DNA from: an uncultured Flammeovirgaceae bacterium
GTDB taxonomy: Bacteria > Bacteroidota > Bacteroidia > Cytophagales > Cyclobacteriaceae
Assembly: GCA_937883755.1 (NCBI GenBank)
Contig: CAKZYA010000064.1
Coordinates: 1-57,910 of the forward strand
DNA: 57,910 nt
Direction: 5' to 3'
In this document: positions 8,951 through 16,829 of the stretch, piece by piece
How the letters are laid out: each line of letters opens with the position of its first letter
Position numbering within the stretch: position 1 is the stretch's first letter
Position numbers and translations under genes: made by a program
Notes under the pieces: generated by a model
The model's input: the letters and a program-made list of their open reading frames with translations, nothing else
The model's database searches: none
What the model was told of the DNA's origin: nothing

Positions 8951-9616
8951 TTAAAAAGCGACAGGCACGAAAAAGAGAAACTGCACGTGCAGGACGTTAT
9001 CATTCCCGCTATCGCTGCTGAGTTGAGATATGTTATCGATATAATCAGTTAGAAAGTTAGAGAAGCCAACCTTGCTGCCGACCCCAAATCGGTTGGGGAA
9101 GAAATAATTAATCCCAAGTTGGGTAGGTAGCATCACTGCTATGTTACCGTAGGTTTCGTTGGGCGCGCGGGTACTCAGGTCATCTTGCAAGTTCTGGTCA
9201 AACTGGTCTTTGGGCGAAAAGCGGACAAAGCCTAATCCTTGGCTTAGATAAACCACTAAGTTTTTATGTCGTATAATATCGTACTCTAATCCATAGTGGA
9301 CAGACAAAAAATTGGTTTTGAAGAAGCGATTCGCCGTATTGACTTCCGGGTCAAAAACCCGCTCGCCCTGCGCTTGCCCGTTAAGAGTTCCGTAGGCAAG
9401 ATGTACTCCTCCATGCAATCGCCGCTGGTGATTGAATAGTAAGCTTCCCTGAAAAGCCAGCGTCCATTTATCATACGGTTGCCCTAGATCACCCCGGTAG
9501 GCGTTGGTACTGACTCCAATCGCGATCTTGGCATTACCGAGCGTATCAGTTGTTTGGGCGTTTGCCGTAAAAACTAATCCGAGTAAACTAAGAAGTAGCC
9601 AGTAAACTTTACTCAT
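8951..9616 (-). CDS. Small outer-membrane beta-barrel protein
   Basis: The 221-residue product has a signal peptide ending in ANAQ (about residue 20) and then alternating amphipathic beta strands (GAKIAIGVS-, WTLAFQGSLLF-, LHGGVHLAYGTL-, LSVHYGLEYDII-), and ends in an aromatic strand FLFFVPVAF, as expected for an outer-membrane barrel of about eight strands. No enzymatic motif is seen. It stands alone, 87 bp from the nucleoside hydrolase start and 48 bp after the transporter gene, all on the minus strand. Confidence 0.75.
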   Translation of the reverse strand: MSKVYWLLLSLLGLVFTANAQTTDTLGNAKIAIGVSTNAYRGDLGQPYDKWTLAFQGSLLFNHQRRLHGGVHLAYGTLNGQAQGERVFDPEVNTANRFFKTNFLSVHYGLEYDIIRHKNLVVYLSQGLGFVRFSPKDQFDQNLQDDLSTRAPNETYGNIAVMLPTQLGINYFFPNRFGVGSKVGFSNFLTDYIDNISQLSSDSGNDNVLHVQFLFFVPVAF

Positions 9617-9664
9617 ACCTTATATTTCATATCGCCCGGCGACCCGGCTCACATTTCGTATCTA

Positions 9665-11128
9665 TCAATACACCCACTGTATAACACCTAGAGTAATCAA
9701 AAGTAGTACCATAATGGAGAGAATGTTCAGGAAAAATCCGGCTTTCACCATATCGGCAATGCGGATATGACCACTGGAAAACACGATAGCATTAGGAGGG
9801 GTAGAAACGGGCATCATAAAGGCGCAACTAGAGGCGATAGTGACTGGAGCTACCAGTAGCATCGGCTCTATTCCTAGTGTGTCCGCAATACCCAGCACCA
9901 CTGGAGCAAAAATCACAATCAGGGCTACGTTACTCATAATCTCGGTAATAAATAATGAGAATGCGGTAAGGGCTAAGATGAGTATAGGTAACGCTAGTGT
10001 ACCTTCTCCAGCCAAACGTTCGCCTACCAACTGCACAATTCCGGTCATTTCCATGCCTTTTGCCAAGCAAAGCCCTCCACCGAACAGTAGCAGAATACCC
10101 CATGGCAAACGTTCCGTACTTTTCCAGTCTAGCACATATTCTTGTCTTTTCAGACTAATTGGGGTGACGAACATTAGAACACCTCCCCCCATTGCAATAA
10201 TGGTGTTATTGAAGTACTTGTCACCCAACCAACCATTAATTGTAGTTTGAAAAATCCAGCAAAAGGCCGTAAGCGTAAAAATAACGGCTACTGATTTTTC
10301 AGCCTTGGACATTGTGCCTAACTCCCTTAGTTTTTCGGCAATAATATTTCCTGAGCCAGCCAAGCCTTTCAGCCGATGACGGAATAGTACCCGCGTGATC
10401 ATAAAGTAGGTGCAGGCGAGCAAAGTCACGCAAACCGGGATGCCTACCATCAGCCACCGCCCGAAAGCGATTTCCCGATCGTAGAATTCTTGCATATAAC
10501 CCACCATCACCACGTTAGGCGGTGTACCAATAATGGTGGTAGTTCCGCCGATATTTGCCGAATATGCAATACAGAGCATCAACCCTAAAGCAAATTTACG
10601 GTAGCCAGCCTGAGCATTTTCGGTCTGCTGGTCTTTCAGTAAATCAATCACTGATACGGCAATGGGAAGCATCATCACAGTAGTAGCCGTATTAGAAATC
10701 CACATACTCAGGAAAGCCGTCGCTAGCATAAACCCGAGAATAATCCCGTTGGCGTGAGTTCCCGTCAGGCGAATTAGATTGAGAGCAATGCGACGGTGCA
10801 GGTTACGCTTTTCCATCGCCAAAGCAATAATAAAGCCCCCCATAAATAGAAATACAATGGGACTAGCGTAGGGAGCGGCGGCCTCAGCCGTAGGCAGAAT
10901 ACCTAACACTGGAAATAGAATTAAGGGTAACAAAGCGGTAACCGGCAAGGGAACTGCTTCAGTCACCCACCATAGTACCATCCATCCGGCAACGGCTAGT
11001 ACTTTAGTGGCACTAGCATCCAGCCCATTGATAGAAACCAAAAAGTAGATGAGTAGAAAGAGAATAGGGCCAAACAGCAACCCAATAAACTTTGCGTTAA
11101 CTAAGGATGCTTGTTGCTTTTCGGCCAA
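9665..11128 (-). CDS. DASS/SLC13 family dicarboxylate-type transporter
   Basis: The 487-residue product is an inner-membrane protein with about 11-12 hydrophobic segments. It has the divalent anion:sodium symporter features GGFIIALAMEKRNLHRRIAL, the first SNT motif as WISNTATTVMM, and the second repeat VALIVIFAPVVLGI...MMPVSTPPNAIVFSSG with a proline-flanked carboxylate site. Members import succinate, malate, citrate or sulfate with sodium. The start is unusual: the only start that keeps the whole first region is TTG at 11126-11128, because an in-frame TAA lies seven codons upstream and no ATG occurs before the membrane segments. Confidence 0.92.
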   Translation of the reverse strand: MAEKQQASLVNAKFIGLLFGPILFLLIYFLVSINGLDASATKVLAVAGWMVLWWVTEAVPLPVTALLPLILFPVLGILPTAEAAAPYASPIVFLFMGGFIIALAMEKRNLHRRIALNLIRLTGTHANGIILGFMLATAFLSMWISNTATTVMMLPIAVSVIDLLKDQQTENAQAGYRKFALGLMLCIAYSANIGGTTTIIGTPPNVVMVGYMQEFYDREIAFGRWLMVGIPVCVTLLACTYFMITRVLFRHRLKGLAGSGNIIAEKLRELGTMSKAEKSVAVIFTLTAFCWIFQTTINGWLGDKYFNNTIIAMGGGVLMFVTPISLKRQEYVLDWKSTERLPWGILLLFGGGLCLAKGMEMTGIVQLVGERLAGEGTLALPILILALTAFSLFITEIMSNVALIVIFAPVVLGIADTLGIEPMLLVAPVTIASSCAFMMPVSTPPNAIVFSSGHIRIADMVKAGFFLNILSIMVLLLITLGVIQWVY

Positions 11129-11173
11129 AGGATTTTCGCTTTTTCGTTAGTTGAAGAAGCCTAAATTAGCGGT

Positions 11174-11202
11174 TCTGCTGTGCGTTTCAAACGCGTAGCA
11201 GA
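11174..11202. repeat. Palindrome between moxR and the DASS transporter
   Basis: Two 14-base arms (11174-11187 and 11189-11202) pair with two G-T wobbles around a single base. A T-run (11204-11208) follows on the plus strand only, where no gene ends. The sequence core GCGTTT/AAACGC recurs in the larger palindrome at 36471-36534. Confidence 0.45.
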
Positions 11203-11213
11203 GTTTTTCGCTA

Positions 11214-12179
11214 CTAAAGCAACTGTTCTACAATTTTATCCACTGTCATGCCTTCGGCTTCGGCCTTGAAGTTGCGGACAATACGGTGGCGTAGAATAGG
11301 TTTAGCCACAGCTTGCACGTCTTCAATATCCGGGGAATATTTACCGCTCAGTAAGGAATTGCATTTTGCAGCCAGTACTAAGTACTGAGAAGCCCTGGGG
11401 CCAGCTCCCCACTCCAGAAAGTTATTAGCAACTTCGCTAGCTTTAGCTGAATACGGACGGGTTTTATTCACCAGGCCTACGGCGTATTCTACTACATTAT
11501 CAGCAATTGGAACCCGACGAACTAGGTGTTGGTACTCCACAATTTGCTCGCCCGTAATCACTTCTTGCACTTCGTAGTCCACGTCCGTAGTCGTCGCTTT
11601 TACAATATCTACTTCCGACTCATAACTAGGATACGTGAGTTGAATATCAAACATAAAACGGTCAAGCTGAGCTTCAGGTAGGGGATAGGTACCTTCTTGC
11701 TCAATGGGATTTTGAGTAGCCAGTACAAAGAATGGCTTATCTAGCAGATAATCCTCTCCGGCTACAGTTACTTTATACTCCTGCATCGCCTCCAGCAACG
11801 CAGCCTGCGTTTTGGGCGGGGTACGGTTAATCTCATCTGCCAGAATCATGTTAGCAAAGATTGGCCCCTTGATGAATTTGAAGTTCTGGTCTTTGTCGAT
11901 GGTTTCGGCTCCCAGAATGTCTGAAGGCATCAAGTCAGGGGTGAACTGGATACGACTAAATTCTAGATTTACCGCTGAGGCAATGGTATGAATTAACAGG
12001 GTTTTGGCTAGCCCGGGCACTCCAATCAGTAGACTGTGGCCTCGACAAAAGAGAGAAGTAATCAGTAGCTTTACCACTTCGTCTTGCCCGATTACTACTT
12101 TTCCAATTTCTGCTGATAAACGATGATAATCCTCATTTAAACGGTCGGCGAGAGCCACTTCCGATTGGGTGGAATCCAT
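11214..12179 (-). CDS. MoxR-family AAA+ ATPase
   Basis: The 321-residue product has a Walker A (GVPGLAKT, near residues 38-45), the MoxR signature FTPDLMPSDILG, Walker B MILADEINRTPP, sensor region ATQNPIEQEGTYPLPEAQLDRF and a C-terminal lid. MoxR ATPases act as chaperones, usually with a DUF58 and von Willebrand A-domain partner encoded next to them. Here the next gene downstream is a transporter and no DUF58 or VWA gene is visible, while 81 bp upstream is the SurA-type foldase operon on the same strand. The start ATG at 12177-12179 is unambiguous. Confidence 0.94.
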   Translation of the reverse strand: MDSTQSEVALADRLNEDYHRLSAEIGKVVIGQDEVVKLLITSLFCRGHSLLIGVPGLAKTLLIHTIASAVNLEFSRIQFTPDLMPSDILGAETIDKDQNFKFIKGPIFANMILADEINRTPPKTQAALLEAMQEYKVTVAGEDYLLDKPFFVLATQNPIEQEGTYPLPEAQLDRFMFDIQLTYPSYESEVDIVKATTTDVDYEVQEVITGEQIVEYQHLVRRVPIADNVVEYAVGLVNKTRPYSAKASEVANNFLEWGAGPRASQYLVLAAKCNSLLSGKYSPDIEDVQAVAKPILRHRIVRNFKAEAEGMTVDKIVEQLL

Positions 12180-12260
12180 AAAAGAATGTAGAGTTTAAGG
12201 GTTTATAGTTGGTATCCGGAATACTCGGGACACGAACATCCCGCCGCAGTAATCGCCAGT

Positions 12261-13691
12261 TTAGATACTATTACTCACATCGCAGTGGGTGTATTCTGGA
12301 TCAATTTCAATATACACCTGCTTTTTGGCATCACCAAACCATTCTTGCATCATCCGGCCTCGCTTCTCCTGTAGGGCAGCATTGTAGATCTTCTGGTAGT
12401 CGTCTTTAAGATTAGCTACGTGGGGCTTAGACTTGGATTTGAGATAAAGTATGCGAACAGCTGGTTCACCCGATGCCATTCGGTAAACCAAAGGTTTGGT
12501 AATGTCTCCAATACTCATAGTATCAGCGGTAAAGAAAATAACTGGATCCAGATTCTCAGTAGAGACCCGGTTAGAGCCATCCGCTCCGAGGAAAAATCCC
12601 CCATTACCTGCCCCACCTGATTCCGCTTTCTCATCAGAGTACTCTTTAGCTGCTTTCTCGAAGGTGATAGTATCAGTCATGATCTGCGTGCGGAGGCTGT
12701 CCAGAAATTCCTCAGCGGCCTTCACATCCAGTTCTGATGAATTGGGCTTAATGAGAATATGGCGGCTACTATAACGATTACCCCGTCGCTCTATCAGCTC
12801 AATCAGGTGAAACCCGAAATCAGATTCAATAGGCTGGGACATCTCACCGGGTTCCATTTTAAGGGCGGCTGCTTCAAACTCAGGCACAAACTGACCACGC
12901 TCCACAAAGCCTAATTCTCCACCGTACTGAGCTGAACCAGGATCATCGGAAAACTCCCGGGCTAGTTTACCAAAATCTTCACCATTCAGAATACGCTCTC
13001 GGATATCCTGTAGTTGTTTACGAGCAATATCTTTTTGATCTTTACTTACGGTGGGCAGTTTCACGATCTGAGCTACTGCCACTTCGGAAGAGTAAAAGGG
13101 CAAGCTATCTTTGGGTATAGCATTAAAGAACTTACGAACCTCAGCGGGAGTCACTTCAATACCTTGAGAAATTGTACCTTGCATCTCCTGCACCACCAGC
13201 TGCTCGCGAATGTCATCCCGCATTTCTTCTTTTAGCTCCTCAACCGATTTGCCAAACTGCTGCTCAATAGTTTCCTCACCGTAGTTACCAATCATATATT
13301 GCATTCTGCGGTCAAGGTCAAGATCAACGCGAGCATCCTCTACTACCACTGAGTCTATTTCGGCCTTAGCTAACATTAGTTTTTCTACTACCAACTGTTG
13401 TAATACCTGACATTTGGTAATATCTCCGAAATTAGGGTTTGCCTGTGCCTCACGGTAAGCAGCTTCCAAGTCAGATTGTAGAACGATGTAGTTATCTACT
13501 TTGGCTACGATTTTGTCAATCATCGTTTCGCCACTGTACTGAGCTATGCTGAAAAGTGGGAGCAGTGTTAGTCCCAGGCCGATAAATAGCCATTTACTGA
13601 GGAGTACCTGCTTGGGCAGTAGGCGGTGGCTGAGTTGAAGTAGGGTTAGTAGCTGACTGAAATAATTCGAAGTGTTTATTATCTTTTGCAT
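12261..13691 (-). CDS. SurA-like periplasmic peptidyl-prolyl isomerase
   Basis: The product is about 476 residues from the ATG at 13689-13691. A long basic leader precedes a hydrophobic signal segment (WLFIGLGLTLLPLFSIAQ), then a SurA N-terminal-like domain (MIDKIVAKVDNYIVLQSDLE...), then two parvulin/PPIC-type regions (about residues 180-280 and 285-400; markers FGKLAREFSDDPGSAQYGG, ELGFVERG and FGFHLIEL). The role is periplasmic folding of outer-membrane proteins. The start overlaps the upstream gene by 98 bp, and no ATG, GTG or TTG occurs between there and the signal peptide; a CTG at 13617-13619 would give a more normal leader and almost no overlap. It is third in an overlapping three-gene operon. 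Confidence 0.9.
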   Translation of the reverse strand: MQKIINTSNYFSQLLTLLQLSHRLLPKQVLLSKWLFIGLGLTLLPLFSIAQYSGETMIDKIVAKVDNYIVLQSDLEAAYREAQANPNFGDITKCQVLQQLVVEKLMLAKAEIDSVVVEDARVDLDLDRRMQYMIGNYGEETIEQQFGKSVEELKEEMRDDIREQLVVQEMQGTISQGIEVTPAEVRKFFNAIPKDSLPFYSSEVAVAQIVKLPTVSKDQKDIARKQLQDIRERILNGEDFGKLAREFSDDPGSAQYGGELGFVERGQFVPEFEAAALKMEPGEMSQPIESDFGFHLIELIERRGNRYSSRHILIKPNSSELDVKAAEEFLDSLRTQIMTDTITFEKAAKEYSDEKAESGGAGNGGFFLGADGSNRVSTENLDPVIFFTADTMSIGDITKPLVYRMASGEPAVRILYLKSKSKPHVANLKDDYQKIYNAALQEKRGRMMQEWFGDAKKQVYIEIDPEYTHCDVSNSI

Positions 13692-14580
13692 CTTGGTAGA
13701 TTTCTTCCTCAAGTTCCTGAGTTAGGGAAACTTTACGCTGGTTGGTAATAATTTTGGTAATATCGTCCCGCACAAACTCTAACGGTGAAATTTGATCGGT
13801 TATTTTGTAGTCCACAACCTTTACAAAGTACACGTATAAGTCATCAGAGGTTTCAATAAACTCGTTTTTCTGCAAAAATTGCACCTTGTTAGGGATGCTT
13901 ACTAGCGGGGTATTAGAAATTACATCCTCAAAATTATACCAAGTAGAATCGTCAAGTGAGTAAGAGGTGGCAAAACTCAAGCAGTACGACTTTATTTCTT
14001 CTCGAACTCCTTCAGTCAGTTCACCCTGAAACAGGGCTCGTAGGCGACCGGTTCGAGGGGCTTCCTGGGGTACCTTGGCGAAAATCCCCTTGATAATGTT
14101 ATTCTTTAGCTCGAAGTTCTGTTTATTAGCCTGATAATACTCTTCAATGGCGTCTTCTGATACTTTGTCCGTTACCCGTTGATTTACATAGTTTTTTTCA
14201 AACTCATACACAATCAGAGCATAACGATAATCTAGTACTTTTCGCTCTAGCTCAGCTTCGTCAATCTCCATTTGAGACGCAGCTTCAGCGATGAGTAATT
14301 GCTTCTTAATCCAACTGTCGATGTAGCGGTTCATGATATCGGCACTATCGGAAGGCGAGGTGTTTTCATCAACAATACCTTCTAAATCTTGCAGATACAG
14401 ATAATTATCGTACACTCGGGCAACAGGCTGAAGAACGACTCCTTCGTCAGTGTCTTGATTCTTAAACCGTAAAAAATCGGGCAAACCGGGCTGATCGCAC
14501 CCTGACACCAAAATGATAGTGGTAAATACTACCAGGAAAAAGCTAAAGTTCAGTCTCTTGAACCAAGTATTGTAGCACAT
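13594..14580 (-). CDS. SurA-N-like lipoprotein without a clear PPIC domain
   Basis: The 328-residue product carries a lipobox (IILVSGC, about Cys28) and is therefore a predicted envelope lipoprotein. The body resembles the N-terminal chaperone half of SurA-type proteins: VARVYDNYLYLQDLEGIV, then WIKKQLLIAEAA and helical segments. I see no parvulin active-site pattern of the type present in both neighbouring genes, so it may be a chaperone-only member. Its first 38 bp overlap the end of the upstream PPIC gene, and its last 98 bp are overlapped by the next one, which indicates a tightly packed operon. The C-terminus is a proline/threonine-rich tail. Confidence 0.83.
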   Translation of the reverse strand: MCYNTWFKRLNFSFFLVVFTTIILVSGCDQPGLPDFLRFKNQDTDEGVVLQPVARVYDNYLYLQDLEGIVDENTSPSDSADIMNRYIDSWIKKQLLIAEAASQMEIDEAELERKVLDYRYALIVYEFEKNYVNQRVTDKVSEDAIEEYYQANKQNFELKNNIIKGIFAKVPQEAPRTGRLRALFQGELTEGVREEIKSYCLSFATSYSLDDSTWYNFEDVISNTPLVSIPNKVQFLQKNEFIETSDDLYVYFVKVVDYKITDQISPLEFVRDDITKIITNQRKVSLTQELEEEIYQDAKDNKHFELFQSATNPTSTQPPPTAQAGTPQ

Positions 14581-16582
14581 CTTTGTTAATTTCTACCGGA
14601 TACTTCTCACGCAGCGTGGTAATCCACTGCTGGTCTAACTCGTTTTGGTAGTCCGCAATTACAATGCCTCTTATCTCATTTAATTCCTTCAATTTGGGCG
14701 GTAATACGTCATGGACAAGAATATAGTAAAATCTGCTGTTTTCTTCCTGCGAATAGCTTCCTTTCTCCCAGCTCACTTGATCTATTACAGCTTCTACCGA
14801 AGTACGCTCTTCGCCCCGTTCATATTTTCCTTGATGAATTTGAAACGCCAAGGGACTATCTCCATTGAATAAACTTTCTACTTCAGAAATAGCCTCATCG
14901 CTCAATGGTTCATTTATTTCTCCTAGCTTTTGTAAAGCATCTTCCAATATAGTTTGATTTTGAGCATCCAGAATAGTGGCTTCTACTCGTTCTTTCCAAC
15001 GATATGCCTCACGATGATCCTCAAAATATTGCTTCAACCCGACACTATCCTCTACGGCTTTTGACCACACTTTTTGCTCCATAATATCAAACAGCAATAT
15101 CCCATCTCGATACTCCTGAATTATACGGCGGTACTCTTGGCTATTTTCAGCCAAATGCCCTTTCTCGTAGACTAGTAGAGTACTCGTCTCAAAGTCTTGG
15201 TACAACTGGTAAGCCAATGCACTATCGGCAGTGAGCGCATTCTGTTTCTCCTGCACAAAATCGTAAAAATTACCAATCTCCAGGGTAGTGTCAGCTACTG
15301 AAAATAGTATAGCTCCTCGATCAGGTTCGGCACTTTCCGCAGTGGCTCCGGTATACAGATAATATATTGCCTCATTTATATTGGCCTGATTTACCTGATA
15401 GTCATTCTCCTGCTTGAGAGTGGATAGCATTTCTTCCTGACGCACCTCAGCCTGAATGTTCCGCTCTACCTGCTGCTCCAGCGAGGGGCGCATTTTTTCT
15501 AAAGAGTCCAGTCCCTGGCGATCAATTAACTTAATGATGTGCCAGCCAAAACGGGTCTTAACCGGAGTAGAAATATCACCAGAATTTTTGAGCGCAAAGG
15601 CGGCGTTCTCAAAACTTTCAATCATATTACCCGTGCCAAAATACGGTAGCTCACCCCCTCGCGATTTAGTAGATACGTCTTCAGAGAACCGCTCTACCAT
15701 CTCATTCCAGTCAGCACCGGTTAATAACTGCTGGTGTACCTGCCTGGCTTTTTGATAAGCCACCGAGTCACTTTCTTCACTCGGACGAATCATAATGTGG
15801 GCTACCTTCACTTTGCCTTGCGACGAACGCTTATCTTTTACTTTAATAATGTGGTAGCCAAAGCGGGTTCGAACCGGGTCAGAAATATCTCCGACAGGCG
15901 TACGATAAGCAGCTTTCTCAAATGGGTATACCATCTGCAGTGCCGAAAAATACCCCAAATCACCACCATTAGCTGCCGCCGAAGGATCAGCCGAGTATTG
16001 CTCAGCCAGCATAGAAAAAGAAGCCCCATCTTGGGCTAGTCCTCGCAAGCTATCAGCCAGTTGGTAAGCCTGCAAAGTGTCCTGAGCTGAAGCATTTTCA
16101 GGGACCTCAATCAGAATGTGCGCTGCCCGCACTTCCTGCTTCATTCGTTCGTACGTTTCTTCAATCAGCTGCTCAGTCACTCGATTTTCAATCAGGTAGG
16201 GTTTTGCTAACTCTTCCTGATACTGAGCTAATTCTTGCTTAAAGCTCTCCCGTCGGTGCAAGCCTGCCTCCTCCGCTGCCTGCACCTTCAACCGGAAATT
16301 GATATATAAGTCCAGATACTCCTGCATAGCTTCCCTCTTACTCTCCAACGTTCGCTCAGCAGCTGTATCTTTTATCTGGTTTTTCTGATACACGTACAAA
16401 AACTCATCAGCAAATACAGTATCTGTTGATGATGTAAATAGCACTGCCTCACTAAGTGAGTAGTCAGCATCTTTGTTACTAGCTGACTTTTTGGTGATAG
16501 CACACCCCCCTAATACCATCAAAAGCGCCCAACTGGCTATCCACGTAGTTCCAGGGAGTATCCGGTTCACTGTCATTAACAT
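14543..16582 (-). CDS. Lipoprotein peptidyl-prolyl isomerase with two PPIC domains
   Basis: The 679-residue product has a lipobox (LLMVLGGC, Cys27) and so should be anchored in the periplasm or outer membrane. A helical segment with AEEAGLHRRESFKQEL leads into two tandem parvulin-type domains at about residues 151-250 and 258-355 (VRAAHILIEV...GGDLGYF...FGYHIIKVKD, then VKVAHIMIRP...GGELPYF...FGWHIIKLID). A long C-terminal helical region follows. It would act as a foldase and chaperone for exported proteins. It is the first gene of the three-gene foldase operon; either ATG at 16582 or ATG at 16576 could be the start. Confidence 0.92.
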   Translation of the reverse strand: MLMTVNRILPGTTWIASWALLMVLGGCAITKKSASNKDADYSLSEAVLFTSSTDTVFADEFLYVYQKNQIKDTAAERTLESKREAMQEYLDLYINFRLKVQAAEEAGLHRRESFKQELAQYQEELAKPYLIENRVTEQLIEETYERMKQEVRAAHILIEVPENASAQDTLQAYQLADSLRGLAQDGASFSMLAEQYSADPSAAANGGDLGYFSALQMVYPFEKAAYRTPVGDISDPVRTRFGYHIIKVKDKRSSQGKVKVAHIMIRPSEESDSVAYQKARQVHQQLLTGADWNEMVERFSEDVSTKSRGGELPYFGTGNMIESFENAAFALKNSGDISTPVKTRFGWHIIKLIDRQGLDSLEKMRPSLEQQVERNIQAEVRQEEMLSTLKQENDYQVNQANINEAIYYLYTGATAESAEPDRGAILFSVADTTLEIGNFYDFVQEKQNALTADSALAYQLYQDFETSTLLVYEKGHLAENSQEYRRIIQEYRDGILLFDIMEQKVWSKAVEDSVGLKQYFEDHREAYRWKERVEATILDAQNQTILEDALQKLGEINEPLSDEAISEVESLFNGDSPLAFQIHQGKYERGEERTSVEAVIDQVSWEKGSYSQEENSRFYYILVHDVLPPKLKELNEIRGIVIADYQNELDQQWITTLREKYPVEINKDVLQYLVQETEL

Positions 16583-16725
16583 ATTTATTTTCAGACTGCA
16601 ATGTTACGAATTTTCCGCGTAGGTTTCGCCCTCGAATCATCGGACTTCTGATTTCCCTAATATGAACGTCAGAAAAAAGGATAAAATTCAGTTTTGAAGG
16701 GGGAGAAGGGAATACGGAAAACGGC

Positions 16726-16770
16726 GAATGGAAACGTGTATACCTCTAAGAGGTTGGTCGTTTTCCATTC
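16726..16770. repeat. Nested palindrome upstream of lysS
   Basis: GAATGGAAACG (16726-16736) pairs with CGTTTTCCATTC (16759-16770), and CCTCT/AGAGG (16743-16753) forms an inner hairpin. Purine-rich sequence (about 16698-16711) and pyrimidine-rich sequence (about 16768-16787) outside these arms are also roughly complementary, so the whole palindrome may span about 100 bp in the divergent region between the foldase operon and lysS. Confidence 0.5.
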
Positions 16771-16799
16771 TCCCTCCTCCCTTTTCCGGCTATTATTTC

Positions 16800-16807
16800 T
16801 AACTTTG
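16800..16807 (+). promoter_or_regulatory. Candidate lysS -7 promoter element
   Basis: TAACTTTG is an exact match to the Bacteroidota -7 consensus TAnnTTTG and lies 22 bp before the lysS ATG. No convincing TTG is seen at the usual -33 distance, so the promoter call rests on the -7 box alone. Confidence 0.45.
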
Positions 16808-16829
16808 TCGCCTTAAAATTAGAAAAGCA

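Noticed and set aside
13591-13620. Possible frameshift at the start of the SurA-like gene
   Set aside because: The ATG following the upstream stop leads to a frame without a signal peptide. The long frame has a proper signal sequence, so an unusual start is more likely than a frameshift.
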